NCBI GenBank assembly: GCA_015075425.1
Contig: JABTUL010000001.1
Span: forward strand, 868,001 to 932,000
DNA length: 64,000 bases
From: Spirochaetales bacterium
GTDB taxonomy: Bacteria; Spirochaetota; Leptospiria; Leptospirales; Leptonemataceae
Direction of reading: 5' to 3'
The notes under the pieces were generated by a model. It saw only the letters and a list, made by a program, of their open reading frames with translations. It searched no databases and was not told the DNA's origin. Positions 15,874 through 24,775 of the stretch are shown piece after piece (the first letter of the stretch is position 1; each line of letters begins with the position of its first letter). Both the position numbers and the translations under genes were made by a program.

Positions 15874-17187
15874 TCAACTATTTTCGGAGAGGACCAGTTT
15901 AGCGTACAGGGAATGAAAGCCGGGCCCGGGAATGCGTGCTTCACTGTCCCGAGCCAGATGCGGTCGGATAGATTCCACAAAATACATATCGATTTCGCCC
16001 TTATGCTTCACCGGGATTTTGCCCCGGTAGCTGCAAACAAAGAAATCGTCGATTCGGTCGCGCACCTGTTGGCTGATATTGATTCGGCCAGCAACTCCCG
16101 ATGATTCGCAGCGGCTTGCGGTGTTCACCGTATCCCCCCAGACATCGTAGGCAAATTTTTTCTCCCCGATGACACCGGCGACAAGCGGACCGCTGTGGAT
16201 TCCCAGCCTGAGTTCCCAGTAGGGCAGGCCCTGGGATTTCTTGATCGCCTTACTTTGATTCATAAAGGCCTGAATTTCCAGGCCAGCGAGAACTGCGTCG
16301 ATGGCATGGGTTCCGTTGGGGGTGGGAACACCGCCCGCGCACATATAGGAATCACCGATCGTTTTGAGCTTTTCCAGTTTGTGACGGGCAATCACCGTAT
16401 CAAAGTATGAAAAGCAGCGATCGAGTTCCAGCACCAGATCTTCGGGTCGCAATGATTCGGCAATTTTGGTAAAGCCTTCAAAATCTGTAAAAAGAACGGT
16501 AGCATCCGCTACAAGAACGGGTTTGCTGTGGCCTTCGCGCTTCAGTTCAGCGGCGATACTGGGCGGCAAAATATTGAGCAGCAACTGTTCCGACTTCTGA
16601 CGTTCGGTGGCTACCAGACGTTTGTCGCGCCGTGAGGTGCGCAGCAGAGCTGATGTGGCTTTATTGCGTTTTAAATAGTAATCCGATGCCTGTCCGATCC
16701 ATAAAGATCCCAGAAGGACTGCGGCGGAAGGAAGGAGCACGCCCGGGGTGAGAAACAATGCGGGATTTCTAAAGTGGACACCGATTAAATAGATTATCAC
16801 CATAACTGCAGTGTTGGCCAGATAGGTCCAGCGCGGCATGATTCCCACGCCCACACCCCCGCCACCGACAAAGAGCAGGAAGAGCACCGGGGTGTATTCG
16901 GGAATAAACGCGCCAGAGTAACCGATAATGATTCCCCAGGGAGCGATCACGGACCAGAAAAAAAAGCGGGCCCAGTTGTTCAGCGAAAGCCTGCCGGATA
17001 CCAGGCGCCAGGTCGGGTAGAGCGGCAGAAGCACAACAAGCAGACAAAAAAAGATAGCTTCATACCCGGGCAAACGTTCCGCAGCGGATGGATCAAGCAC
17101 GGGAATGACCGCAAAGAAAGCGGCCAGCAGGAGGGTGCCCATAGTAGCCTGGCGGAATGTGGGCTGGGTGAGAACGCGAAGTAGCAT
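15874..17187 (-). CDS. Membrane-anchored class III adenylate cyclase
   Basis: A 437-residue cyclase. The N-terminal 175 or so residues hold about six membrane segments, followed by a linker and a full class III catalytic domain. The metal-binding Asp residues are in LFTDFEGFT and IGDSYM. The adenine-selecting Lys is in LKTIGDS and the partner Asp in YDVWGDTVN; the transition-state Arg is in NTASRCE. It should therefore make cAMP and not cGMP. Its ATG overlaps the manA stop. A cyclic-nucleotide-binding patatin at 21 kb is a possible effector. Confidence 0.92.
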   Translation of the reverse strand: MLLRVLTQPTFRQATMGTLLLAAFFAVIPVLDPSAAERLPGYEAIFFCLLVVLLPLYPTWRLVSGRLSLNNWARFFFWSVIAPWGIIIGYSGAFIPEYTPVLFLLFVGGGGVGVGIMPRWTYLANTAVMVIIYLIGVHFRNPALFLTPGVLLPSAAVLLGSLWIGQASDYYLKRNKATSALLRTSRRDKRLVATERQKSEQLLLNILPPSIAAELKREGHSKPVLVADATVLFTDFEGFTKIAESLRPEDLVLELDRCFSYFDTVIARHKLEKLKTIGDSYMCAGGVPTPNGTHAIDAVLAGLEIQAFMNQSKAIKKSQGLPYWELRLGIHSGPLVAGVIGEKKFAYDVWGDTVNTASRCESSGVAGRINISQQVRDRIDDFFVCSYRGKIPVKHKGEIDMYFVESIRPHLARDSEARIPGPGFHSLYAKLVLSENS

Positions 17188-18284
17188 CAGAAGGCGCCAT
17201 TCGGGATGGCCTGGTAGGTCAAACCGCTGGATCTCAAAGTCAACTCCGGCCGATCTTCGGCAAGATAGTAGATGTTTCCCGCAGACAGAACGGTCCGGCT
17301 CCGGGGGTCTTCGATTTCCAGCGCTCCCTGTATGACGATACCAATAGCCGGCCGGCCCGGCTGGACGGTATTTTCCCGAATCCTTTCGATTTCGAACTCA
17401 GCCACGGGCGGCCGATACAGATCCGCTGCTGGCAGAATTTCCGGTGGACCCGGGTCAAAGCGAAGGGCGGCCAGAAGAGCCGGGACGTCCTTTTTTTTGC
17501 CGGTCAGCCCGGCGCGGATGACATTGTCTGAATTCGCCATGCATTCGACGATCTGACCTTCCAGGTAGGCGTGCAAAAGGCCCGGACCGGCAAAGAGTGC
17601 CTCTCCCGGTTGCAGTTCTATGTAATTCAGATAAAGAAAAGCAAAAAGTCCGGGGTCGGGGCCAAAGGTATCTGCGGCCTTTTGCAGCTGAGGAAGGAAA
17701 GGCGCGCCCTGCAACCGACCGCGGCCCAACAAATCATCCACGGCTTCCCTGACTATTTCCGCTGGTTGAGATAGAATCGAGCGCAGCAGCATTCCCAGGT
17801 CTTCAGGCTTCCCGAGCGAGGAAAGGCCGGATAGTTGCTGGAACGGACGCAGGCGCCGGAGAAATTCATTGATTTGTTCCAGAGGGCGAAATCCGCTCAG
17901 TGCCTTGAAACCGGACAGGCAGATGGCGATTTCCGGTTTGTGGTTTTTATCCGGATAGTTCTGTGGATCGGAGTTGTGCAGTTGCTCTGCCAGGCTCTTA
18001 TCAGGATGTGTCTGAATGGAAAGCGCCTGCGAAGCATCAAGGATCTTAAAGAGGAAAGGAAGTTCAGGCCTGCCGGCTGCGGCGCGTAAGCTGCGCAAAT
18101 CGCCTGCTCTGTTTTTTAAGGGGGAGGGCCCCGTTGCATGGTCACCCATCCACAATTCTGCCCAGGGGCCCGGGCCCGTTTGCGTTTGATTGCTGCGCAG
18201 CAGCCGGGCGATGAGGCTTTCCGGCTCAGGATTCCCCCAGGCATAGTCCCGTGCGGTTCCGTGGAGCAGATAAAGCCATTCCAT
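17187..18284 (-). CDS. manA: Mannose-6-phosphate isomerase, class I
   Basis: A 365-residue type I phosphomannose isomerase, cytoplasmic and zinc-dependent. It interconverts fructose-6-phosphate and mannose-6-phosphate for GDP-mannose and glycan synthesis. Seen are AWGNPEPESLIARLL near the N-terminus, the metal site in SIQTHPDKSLAEQLH, KPEIAICL with Glu, and GLLHAYLEG with the third ligand His. The length is usual for the family. Its stop overlaps the cyclase start; upstream is a small membrane-protein gene in the same direction. Confidence 0.92.
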   Translation of the reverse strand: MEWLYLLHGTARDYAWGNPEPESLIARLLRSNQTQTGPGPWAELWMGDHATGPSPLKNRAGDLRSLRAAAGRPELPFLFKILDASQALSIQTHPDKSLAEQLHNSDPQNYPDKNHKPEIAICLSGFKALSGFRPLEQINEFLRRLRPFQQLSGLSSLGKPEDLGMLLRSILSQPAEIVREAVDDLLGRGRLQGAPFLPQLQKAADTFGPDPGLFAFLYLNYIELQPGEALFAGPGLLHAYLEGQIVECMANSDNVIRAGLTGKKKDVPALLAALRFDPGPPEILPAADLYRPPVAEFEIERIRENTVQPGRPAIGIVIQGALEIEDPRSRTVLSAGNIYYLAEDRPELTLRSSGLTYQAIPNGAF

Positions 18285-18287
18285 GGA

Positions 18288-18470
18288 TTAGATAATGGGC
18301 GTAACCGGCGGGAGGATTTCAGGTGTTTCGCGGCTGTAGAACAAGAAAAACAAAAATAGAAAAAAAGAAAAATACAGGAGCATTCTCAGGAAACTCTCCA
18401 GGTCTCTTCTTTTAATTAGATGAAGGAAATCATCGCGAACCATTTCCAGAACAGCACGAATCAGCCACAT
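18288..18470 (-). CDS. Small single-span membrane protein
   Basis: A predicted 60-residue protein: a charged amphipathic N-terminal half (VRDDFLHLIKRRDLE) and one very hydrophobic Phe/Leu-rich span near residues 33-48. The start ATG overlaps the DUF2147 stop as TGATG, which argues for translational coupling and for this start rather than 18566. It ends 3 bases before manA. No family is recognised. Confidence 0.55.
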   Translation of the reverse strand: MWLIRAVLEMVRDDFLHLIKRRDLESFLRMLLYFSFFLFLFFLFYSRETPEILPPVTPII

Positions 18471-18853
18471 CAGATGCGACTCCAGGTGCGAGTCCGGCCC
18501 ACAATCCCCCAGGGATCCATACTGGAGCGGACCCGTAAATGTCTGCTGGTCGGCTCTATACGACAATAGAAGATTCTGCCATCCTGCGGTGAATAGAGCT
18601 GCCCGCGGAAGGCTCCTTTGCCAGCGGGCAAAATTCCCCAGAGCATCTTCATTCCCGCGTGGCGCTTTTCCAGCGGTGTGAACTCTTTGATGCGGTGTTC
18701 GCTCAGAGCCGTGAAGGAGAGCAATTTACCACAATACTCCACGCCACAGCGGTAAATCTCCACGCGGGTACCCTCACGGTCGATGGTATAAACCCCGGTC
18801 AAATCCGTTGCCGCAAGTGGCACAGAGAAGAGCAAAGCGAGCCAGAGACGCAC
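18470..18853 (-). CDS. DUF2147-like secreted protein
   Basis: A 127-residue protein with a short signal peptide (MRLWLALLFSVPLAA). The remainder resembles the DUF2147 (COG4731) family: an N-terminal GVYTIDREGTRVEIYRCG, an invariant-looking Cys pair (residues about 36 and 41) and a C-terminal GRIFYCRIEP ... LRVRSSMDPWGIVGRTRTW. Family members are small envelope proteins of unknown role. It is the first gene of a minus-strand run with the small membrane protein and manA. The 131 bases to the divergent DUF4234 gene must hold both promoters. Confidence 0.72.
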   Translation of the reverse strand: MRLWLALLFSVPLAATDLTGVYTIDREGTRVEIYRCGVEYCGKLLSFTALSEHRIKEFTPLEKRHAGMKMLWGILPAGKGAFRGQLYSPQDGRIFYCRIEPTSRHLRVRSSMDPWGIVGRTRTWSRI

Positions 18854-18984
18854 GGTGCGAGGTAACGGCAGCGGATAAGTTCGTCAAGCTTTTGTAGAGC
18901 CAGGATTTTCAACGGGATGGCCAGCCGATTGTTGCGGTAAAGAAAAAGTCTGGACAGAGATCTTCTTTCATCACAGGGGGAGAG

Positions 18985-19425
18985 ATGGACAACCGCAGCT
19001 TTCTTGAATACCGGAATCCCGGCCTTGTGCTTGTTTTTGCCATCCTTACCTGTGGAATTTATCTGATTTACTGGTACTACAGGGTTTACCAGGAGATTCA
19101 ATGGTTGACCGGCAAAACACCTACCGGCTACGACTTCATGCTGGATTTTGTGATCATGGTGATTACCTGCGGGCTCTGGGCCATCTATGTAGATTATATG
19201 ATTTCTGTACGGCTGAAAGAGGTGAATGCTCGTCTGGGGCGGAATTCGGATACAACCATACTGGTGCTCATTCTCGATGCTGCGGCTTATTTTAATCTGC
19301 TCACCTTTGCCATTTCCAGTGCCATCCAGCAGGATGAGCTCAATAAACTCAAAGATCAGAATCTGCAAAGTCCGGAGGAAGCGGCTCCACCGGCAAAAAC
19401 AGACTCCAATCCCTATGTTTCTTGA
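18985..19425 (+). CDS. DUF4234-like inner-membrane protein
   Basis: A 146-residue membrane protein. It has RNPGLVLVFAILTCGIYLIYW at the start and the second CGLWAIYVDYMI span, which match DUF4234; a third span follows at about 95-112, and the C-terminus is polar. A GGGGGAGAG ribosome site precedes ATG 18985. The function of the family is unknown. It converges on a methyltransferase gene with a 13-base overlap. Confidence 0.75.
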   Translation: MDNRSFLEYRNPGLVLVFAILTCGIYLIYWYYRVYQEIQWLTGKTPTGYDFMLDFVIMVITCGLWAIYVDYMISVRLKEVNARLGRNSDTTILVLILDAAAYFNLLTFAISSAIQQDELNKLKDQNLQSPEEAAPPAKTDSNPYVS

Positions 19426-20132
19426 ACCATCTGGATGATCTGCACGGTGCGCTCTTTCACGCTTTCGATTTCTGGAAACACCGGCGTGGAGTAGCTTACC
19501 ACAGTCCGGACGTCCTTTTGCGGGCGGTACAGACGCAGGGCATCAGATGCGTAGTGCGCGATACCTTCCCGGCTTAAAAATTTTAAGATAGCAGTGGCTC
19601 TTTTTGCCAGCGGCTCCTCGTAGAAGAGATCGCCCATGATCACCAGATCAAAGCCCCGAAACAGCTCATCCGGCCAGTTCAAGAAATTGGCGGGAACGCA
19701 ATCTATCGGGTAGCCATACTCCCGGGCCCGGCGCCGCAGTAAAAGCAGGGCGGCAATAGAAACATCAACAGCTGTCACCACACCTCCAACCCGGCAGAGA
19801 GCCAGACTGGCCAGGCCGTTTCCGCAACCCAGATCGAGAATCTTATGTCCCTTAAAGTTTTGCGGCTGATCCAGAACGAAGCGGGCCAGCGCCCGCCCGC
19901 CCGGCCAAACTATGGACCAGTAGGGTGGTTCTCTGTGTCCGTATTCGACGCAAATTTTCCAGAATTCTGAAAAGAATCTGGTGTTGTAAGCTTTCAGTTC
20001 AGGACAGAGCGGGTCAGCTTCACAGGTTGCATATTCCCGTAGATACCTGCTAACCAGCCTTCTGGCCAAAAATCGGCTTGCCCGATCGCTCTGGATCGAG
20101 AGCTTTGCCGGATCTATGCCGGAACAATCCAC
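19413..20132 (-). CDS. Class I SAM-dependent protein methyltransferase-like
   Basis: A 239-residue protein. PPYWSIVWPGGRALARF followed by ILDLGCGNGLASLAL (motif I) and VIMGDLFYEEP fits the PrmA/ETF-beta lysine methyltransferase group, with the NNT1-like layout; such enzymes methylate proteins or nicotinamide. The substrate is unknown. The start is GTG at 20132, which lies 17 bases inside the divergent methyltransferase gene, so the two genes share start regions. Confidence 0.78.
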   Translation of the reverse strand: MDCSGIDPAKLSIQSDRASRFLARRLVSRYLREYATCEADPLCPELKAYNTRFFSEFWKICVEYGHREPPYWSIVWPGGRALARFVLDQPQNFKGHKILDLGCGNGLASLALCRVGGVVTAVDVSIAALLLLRRRAREYGYPIDCVPANFLNWPDELFRGFDLVIMGDLFYEEPLAKRATAILKFLSREGIAHYASDALRLYRPQKDVRTVVSYSTPVFPEIESVKERTVQIIQMVQET

Positions 20133-20949
20133 GCTGGACTCTCCTTTGACGGAATTTGTTGCCCATCAGTACGATGACTTCCAGACAATCCTCGAAGCAC
20201 TGAACAAAGAACGCAAGTATTTGAACTATGGTTACCGCAAGAGTCGCTCAGACAGCTATGAACAAAAACAGGAACAGCTCTGCACTCTGGTTTACGATGC
20301 TGCAGAAATTCAGCCGCATCATATCCTCATAGACGTGGGATTTGGTAGCGGTGAACAGGACTTTCTTCTGGCCAATCGCTACCAATTTGCCGCGTTGCAT
20401 GGTTTTAACATCGCCTCCTCGCAGGTAGAATACGCTCAGGGTCGGGCCGCTGCTCTTGGTCTGAAAAAGCTTCATTTCCACCACGGTCAGGCGGAGAGCA
20501 TGGCTGTAATGGCCTCAGGCCAGGCCGATCGGGTGATGGCCGTGGAATGTGCTTTTTATTTCGACAGGTCGCGTTTTTACGCTGAGGCGGCCCGGGTGCT
20601 GAAGCCCGGCGGTTTACTGGTTCTCGCAGACATTACCTTCAGCGATCGCCTGAAAGCGTTCACCCGGCTGGCCGATGACCTGGAGCGGGTGGGCTATCTG
20701 GGAAAAAATCAAGAATCCTGGGAAAAGCATTTTCACACCCGTCGCCTGCAGACAATCCACCGGGAAACGATCCCCGGAGCGCAACAGACTGTGGGAATAC
20801 TGCTGCGAATGATTCTCAAGCACTTCCGCTGGAAGGACCGACAGGCTTACAGGACGCTCTGGAAAATGGCAGTCTCCACCCAGATTACGGTCATCGGTTT
20901 TCTCACCCGCCTCATCCGCTACGATCTCATTGTCCTCGAAAAAAAGTAG
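20116..20949 (+). CDS. Class I SAM-dependent methyltransferase
   Basis: A 277-residue methyltransferase. Motif I is LIDVGFGSGEQDF, motif II/III is seen in VECAFYFDRSRFYAEAARVLKPGGLLVLAD, in the style of small-molecule methyltransferases of the UbiE/erythromycin type. The N-terminal LNYGYRKSRSDSYEQKQEQL resembles the cap of tocopherol or sarcosine type enzymes. The C-terminal end is hydrophobic (ITVIGFLTRLIRYDLIVL). The substrate is unknown. The next gene (patatin) begins 6 bases downstream, so the two are likely cotranscribed. Confidence 0.8.
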   Translation: MPEQSTLDSPLTEFVAHQYDDFQTILEALNKERKYLNYGYRKSRSDSYEQKQEQLCTLVYDAAEIQPHHILIDVGFGSGEQDFLLANRYQFAALHGFNIASSQVEYAQGRAAALGLKKLHFHHGQAESMAVMASGQADRVMAVECAFYFDRSRFYAEAARVLKPGGLLVLADITFSDRLKAFTRLADDLERVGYLGKNQESWEKHFHTRRLQTIHRETIPGAQQTVGILLRMILKHFRWKDRQAYRTLWKMAVSTQITVIGFLTRLIRYDLIVLEKK

Positions 20950-20955
20950 GGCCCG

Positions 20956-23172
20956 GTGAAGCGACTGGAAGCCAGCCACTTACTGGGCGATTTTCTGGTT
21001 CGCAACCGGGTACTTCGGCCCGCCGCTCTCTCTCACGCTCTCGAGCAGCAAAGGCGCATCAGCTACAACCTGAGCCTCTTATCACTGGCCGAGTCCCTCC
21101 TTGCGGAAGATGAACTGGCGGTCCTTCATGCACGCCTCCAGGTGAACGATGAAACTCTGGAAGAGGCCCTGCTTGCCCTGGAACTTCTGGCACCAGGGGA
21201 ACTGGCGGAACTTAAAACCATCGATTCGGATTTTCGGATTCCCCTGGGGGTCATTTTCCAGAAGACCGGTACATTAAATCCCGGGGCTTTCCGCGACTGG
21301 TTAACGCGCTTTGAAAATCAGAAATTTGATCAGAAGCAATTGCGTGACACCTTAAAGCGCATCCCTATTTTTGCTCATCTGCCTGCAAGAGAGCTGAGCA
21401 AAATATGCAGCCGACTCACTTACAAGTACTACACGGCCGGAGAGTATGTCTACCGTTCGGGTGACAAAAGTAGCGGCGTTTATATCATAGATTCGGGTCT
21501 GGTCCGGATTTTGATCGACATCAAGCAGGAAAATCGGATCACCGGATCCTGCCAGAACGGAGAACTCTTCGGCTTACCGGGGGTAATGGCTGGCGGTGTA
21601 CGCCAGGAGAATGCTCTGGCCATCACGGATACGGTTATCTGGCGGATCAGCAATCAGGACTTCCTGCGATTGGTGACTCAGGACAGTACGGTTGCGCGCG
21701 TGGCGGCAGAGCATCTGGGAAAGATCTACCAGAATGCGATTCATCACCTGCGTCACAGGACGCGAATCAATGAAAGCAAGATATCCATTTTATTTGTGGC
21801 GCCACGCGCGGACGATGAATGGCGAATGGTAGGCCATGTTTACGAAAATCTACTGGATACCCTGCCGCCCAACTCCCTGATCCTGTCCACTCTGCCCGGT
21901 TGGAAGCCCACCGGCGTACGTTTCAAGCGCTCTTCAGATGTACCTTCTGCTGTCCCTGTCCCTACTTCGCGGCCCGACATTTTTTTTGTTGGTATGCGCA
22001 GAATTGAACAGAACGCGATTGTGGATACGCGGACAGCGGACGCCCTGCGATACATTGTTCATAAATACAGTTCTATTATCCTTTTAGCCTCGCCCGGCAG
22101 TCGCGAATTTCGCCGGTTCATTATGGGCCTTTGCCGGAGGTCGGCAATCCTTGTGCGCCATGAGTTTCCCGACCATCTGAAATTTCTCAAAGGAACCAGG
22201 GACCGGATCTACCAGCTGGCGACGGGGAACCCCGGCCGGGATCTGGCCAATCGCAATCTTTTGACCAGGGAATGCGTTCAGTCGCTTGTGCCCCACCTGA
22301 TCCTGCCTTCCAATGAAAAAATAACGGCCGGTCGCATAGCTCGCTGGTTTGCCGGCAAGTCGGTGGGTATAGCTTTCGGGGGAGGTGGCGCGCGGGCTCT
22401 TTCGCACCTGGGCGTTCTTGAGGTGCTCGAGAAAATCGGCCTGCAGATCGATATGATTTCTGGAGCCAGTGCTGGCGCTCATGTAGGAGGAATGCTCGCC
22501 TGTGGCTATTCCCGTGAGCAAATGCTTGAGTACTTTCGTCGCGAGGTGATGGAAAAGCGCGGCCATCCTTTCAATGATTTTGCGTTGCCCTTGCGCGCTC
22601 TGATTCGCGGCAAAAAATACCACAATCTCCTGAGGCGGGCTTTCGGGGACCGTGATATGGCCACCGTGGAGATGCCTTTTTTCCCCCTGGCCACCAATCT
22701 GCAGAACGGCAAAGGTGTGATCATTCAGACCGGGAAAATCGCCGACGCCGTGCTGGCATCTGGCTCTGTTCCGGGTGTCTTTCCTCCGGTGATCACGTCA
22801 CAGGGAGTTCTGGCCGATGGCGGTATGGTAAACAATATCCCGGCCTACATTCTCAAAGAGTGGGACACCAGCTACGTCATCAGTATCAACACAAGCATAG
22901 ATCCGGCGAGAAGTCTTTTTGAGCCAGGTTCGATAGGCAGGATCATGCTTCAGGCCCTTGATATTTTTATGGAGCAGACAATAAAGGATCACATTGATCA
23001 TACGGATTTTGAAATCAAGCCGGATGTGGATACTTTCAGTGTAACGGATCACCGCCGCGGCCAGGAGATCATTGAAGCCGGACGACTTTCTGCCCGCCGC
23101 ATTCTGCCCCAGCTTCTGCGGTCTTTGAAGAAGCACGGAATTGTGGAGTCGGGGAGTGTGCTGGGCCTGTGA
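20956..23172 (+). CDS. Patatin-like phospholipase with cyclic-nucleotide-binding domain (NTE family)
   Basis: A 738-residue protein. The N-terminal ~120 residues resemble the MshE/GspE N-terminal type (LGDFLVRNRVL ... ALEQQ). A cNMP-binding domain follows at about 130-260 (FAHLPARELSKICSRL, GELFGLPGVM). The patatin domain has the oxyanion GGGGAR, the nucleophile Ser505 in GASAG, and Asp621 in ADGG. This layout is that of neuropathy-target-esterase homologues, which hydrolyse phospholipids. Whether cAMP binds is not shown; the usual phosphate-binding Arg in the cassette is not obvious to me. The start is GTG. Confidence 0.9.
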   Translation: MKRLEASHLLGDFLVRNRVLRPAALSHALEQQRRISYNLSLLSLAESLLAEDELAVLHARLQVNDETLEEALLALELLAPGELAELKTIDSDFRIPLGVIFQKTGTLNPGAFRDWLTRFENQKFDQKQLRDTLKRIPIFAHLPARELSKICSRLTYKYYTAGEYVYRSGDKSSGVYIIDSGLVRILIDIKQENRITGSCQNGELFGLPGVMAGGVRQENALAITDTVIWRISNQDFLRLVTQDSTVARVAAEHLGKIYQNAIHHLRHRTRINESKISILFVAPRADDEWRMVGHVYENLLDTLPPNSLILSTLPGWKPTGVRFKRSSDVPSAVPVPTSRPDIFFVGMRRIEQNAIVDTRTADALRYIVHKYSSIILLASPGSREFRRFIMGLCRRSAILVRHEFPDHLKFLKGTRDRIYQLATGNPGRDLANRNLLTRECVQSLVPHLILPSNEKITAGRIARWFAGKSVGIAFGGGGARALSHLGVLEVLEKIGLQIDMISGASAGAHVGGMLACGYSREQMLEYFRREVMEKRGHPFNDFALPLRALIRGKKYHNLLRRAFGDRDMATVEMPFFPLATNLQNGKGVIIQTGKIADAVLASGSVPGVFPPVITSQGVLADGGMVNNIPAYILKEWDTSYVISINTSIDPARSLFEPGSIGRIMLQALDIFMEQTIKDHIDHTDFEIKPDVDTFSVTDHRRGQEIIEAGRLSARRILPQLLRSLKKHGIVESGSVLGL

Positions 23173-23175
23173 TTT

Positions 23176-23655
23176 TCAGCCGAGCAGCGCTTCAATGGCT
23201 GAGGTCATTTCTGCGCCTTCCGGTTTGATCCGGGAACTGAAGCGGCGGACGGGTTTGCCCTCGCGATCGATCAAAAATTTTTCAAAGTTCCACTTGATTT
23301 CACCCGGATGCCCGGAGCCTTCCCCGGTCAGGTAAGCATACAGGGGGTGGGCCGTAGCTCCGTTGACATCGATTTTTTCAAAGAGGGGAAAAGAAACACC
23401 GTAGTTTAACTGGCAGAACGATTCGATTTCGTCCGCTGTGCCCGGTTCCTGGGATCCAAACTGGTTGCAGGGAAATCCCAGCACCACAAGGCCGCGGTCC
23501 CGGTATTTTTTCCAGATTTCTTCCAGGCCAGTGTACTGTGGGGTAAAGCCGCACTTTGATGCCACGTTGACCACCAGGCAGACCTTTCCTTTGAAGTCAG
23601 AAAGGTTTTGTTCTGATCCTTTCAGGGTGCGAACGCGGTGATCGTAAAAGCTCAT
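23176..23655 (-). CDS. Glutathione peroxidase family thiol peroxidase
   Basis: A 159-residue GPx-family protein without a signal peptide. The peroxidatic Cys35 is in NVASKCGFTP (Cys, not selenocysteine). FPCNQFGSQEPG has the Gln, and KWNFEKFL supplies Trp and Asn of the catalytic site. Bacterial members usually use thioredoxin and reduce H2O2 or lipid hydroperoxides. Its ATG overlaps the stop of the BMC trimer gene (TAATG), so it is translated with that gene. Whether it protects the microcompartment enzymes is an inference. Confidence 0.92.
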   Translation of the reverse strand: MSFYDHRVRTLKGSEQNLSDFKGKVCLVVNVASKCGFTPQYTGLEEIWKKYRDRGLVVLGFPCNQFGSQEPGTADEIESFCQLNYGVSFPLFEKIDVNGATAHPLYAYLTGEGSGHPGEIKWNFEKFLIDREGKPVRRFSSRIKPEGAEMTSAIEALLG

Positions 23656-24275
23656 TATTTTTTCAATGTATTGGCAGCAGCGCGAGCGGCTGCCGCGGCG
23701 GCATCAATGTTTGCTTCATCGCCGGAAAGAATGAGGCGGCCTGTAGCGCCCCAGGTGGTTACGAGATTGAGTCGGGTGTGGGCTGCTTTGAGCGCCTCAT
23801 TACAGATGAAAGCCATATAGGCGGCCGGCTCGCACTCCATGATGAGAATGGATTCACCGGACAGAACCTGATTGCCCGGTCCCAGGTTGGTCAGAGCGAT
23901 GGCATGGTCGCCTTCAATGCCCCGTAAGACTTTGTCCGTTAACATCTTGCAGGGTGTGCGATCACCTTCTGCAAGGCCCGTAGCGTCAAGGATTGCTTTG
24001 CCAGCAGCCAGCACTTCTCCCTGATCGGCATGATGGATTTCCAGCTGGCCAAACTGGCGTTCCGTGATTACCACGCCCAGACGAACTCTGGTGTTCTTCA
24101 GGGCCAGATCAATCATAACATGAATGTCCATGGCCGGAGCTATCTCTATATACATGGCAGCATCGTATTCACTGGGGTCGAAGGCGCGATTGTCCTTGGC
24201 TACATAGGATGCCAGTTGCGGTTGCAATTGATCCAGAAAAGAATAGGTTCTTAATTGATAGCCTGATCCAGCCAT
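23655..24275 (-). CDS. BMC-T trimer shell protein (CsoS1D-like)
   Basis: A 206-residue tandem BMC-domain protein. The N-terminus (LRTYSFLDQLQPQLASYVA) and the two repeats (AAMYIEIAPAMDIHVMIDLAL and ESILIMECEPAAYMAFICNEAL, each followed by a Gly-rich turn) match circularly permuted BMC-T proteins of the CsoS1D type, which form trimers that can stack and have a gated central pore. It would act as a facet tile in the microcompartment shell and possibly a metabolite gate. AAGGAG lies 7 bases upstream of the ATG. It is divergent from the rest of the shell genes and overlaps the downstream peroxidase gene. Confidence 0.92.
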   Translation of the reverse strand: MAGSGYQLRTYSFLDQLQPQLASYVAKDNRAFDPSEYDAAMYIEIAPAMDIHVMIDLALKNTRVRLGVVITERQFGQLEIHHADQGEVLAAGKAILDATGLAEGDRTPCKMLTDKVLRGIEGDHAIALTNLGPGNQVLSGESILIMECEPAAYMAFICNEALKAAHTRLNLVTTWGATGRLILSGDEANIDAAAAAARAAANTLKK

Positions 24276-24479
24276 TTTTTGCTCCTTACCTCCGGCATTC
24301 CTGCGGCCCTTCCTTCATCTGGCAAGCAGCTTTTTTTAACGGCGCATGGATGCGAAGAACTTCCAGCTCGCCTTTCCATTTTTTTGGAAAAGTCATTGTA
24401 AATCCAGGAGTACCTGCAATTTCTGGAGCAGGCGCAAGATTCAAATTCACAATGCGCCGTTTAGGATGCGGGAGGAATT
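24276..24479. promoter_or_regulatory. Divergent intergenic region of the BMC locus
   Basis: These 204 bases separate the BMC-T and BMC-H genes and must drive both directions. They contain a perfect 6-base inverted repeat, TTTCCA-TTTTTT-TGGAAA (24373-24390), and a CAGG-AGTA-CCTG element near 24404-24415. A strong ribosome site, GGGAGGAATT, precedes the BMC-H start. No regulator gene is adjacent. I see no coding region here. Confidence 0.45.
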
Positions 24480-24773
24480 ATGTCCGAGATATCTCAGGAT
24501 GCACTGGGGATGATTGAAACCAGAGGCTTTGCTGCTATGGTAGAAGCTGCTGATGCAATGGTAAAAGCAGCACGTGTGGAAATTGTTGGCTACGAAAAAA
24601 TTGGCGGAGGCTATGTAACCGCAGTGGTCCGCGGCGATGTTGCAGCAGTAAAGGCCGCGACAGATGCCGGAAGTAAGGCTGCTGCGCGTATCGGAGAGCT
24701 GGTGACTGTTCACGTGATCCCGCGTCCGCATGCCAGCGTAGACAAAGCTCTTCCTCTGGGTCGTCAGAAGTAA
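24480..24773 (+). CDS. BMC-H hexamer shell protein
   Basis: A 97-residue single BMC-domain protein of the PduA/EutM/CcmK type. It begins [20 protein letters not shown] and has the pore loop KIGGGY and the edge motif with Lys/Arg ([15 protein letters not shown]), ending [15 protein letters not shown]. Six copies form a flat hexagonal tile with a small pore, likely passing the phosphorylated sugar and cofactors. It is the only hexamer gene in the window and the first gene of the plus-strand operon. Confidence 0.97.
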   Translation: MSEISQDALGMIETRGFAAMVEAADAMVKAARVEIVGYEKIGGGYVTAVVRGDVAAVKAATDAGSKAAARIGELVTVHVIPRPHASVDKALPLGRQK

Positions 24774-24775
24774 GC

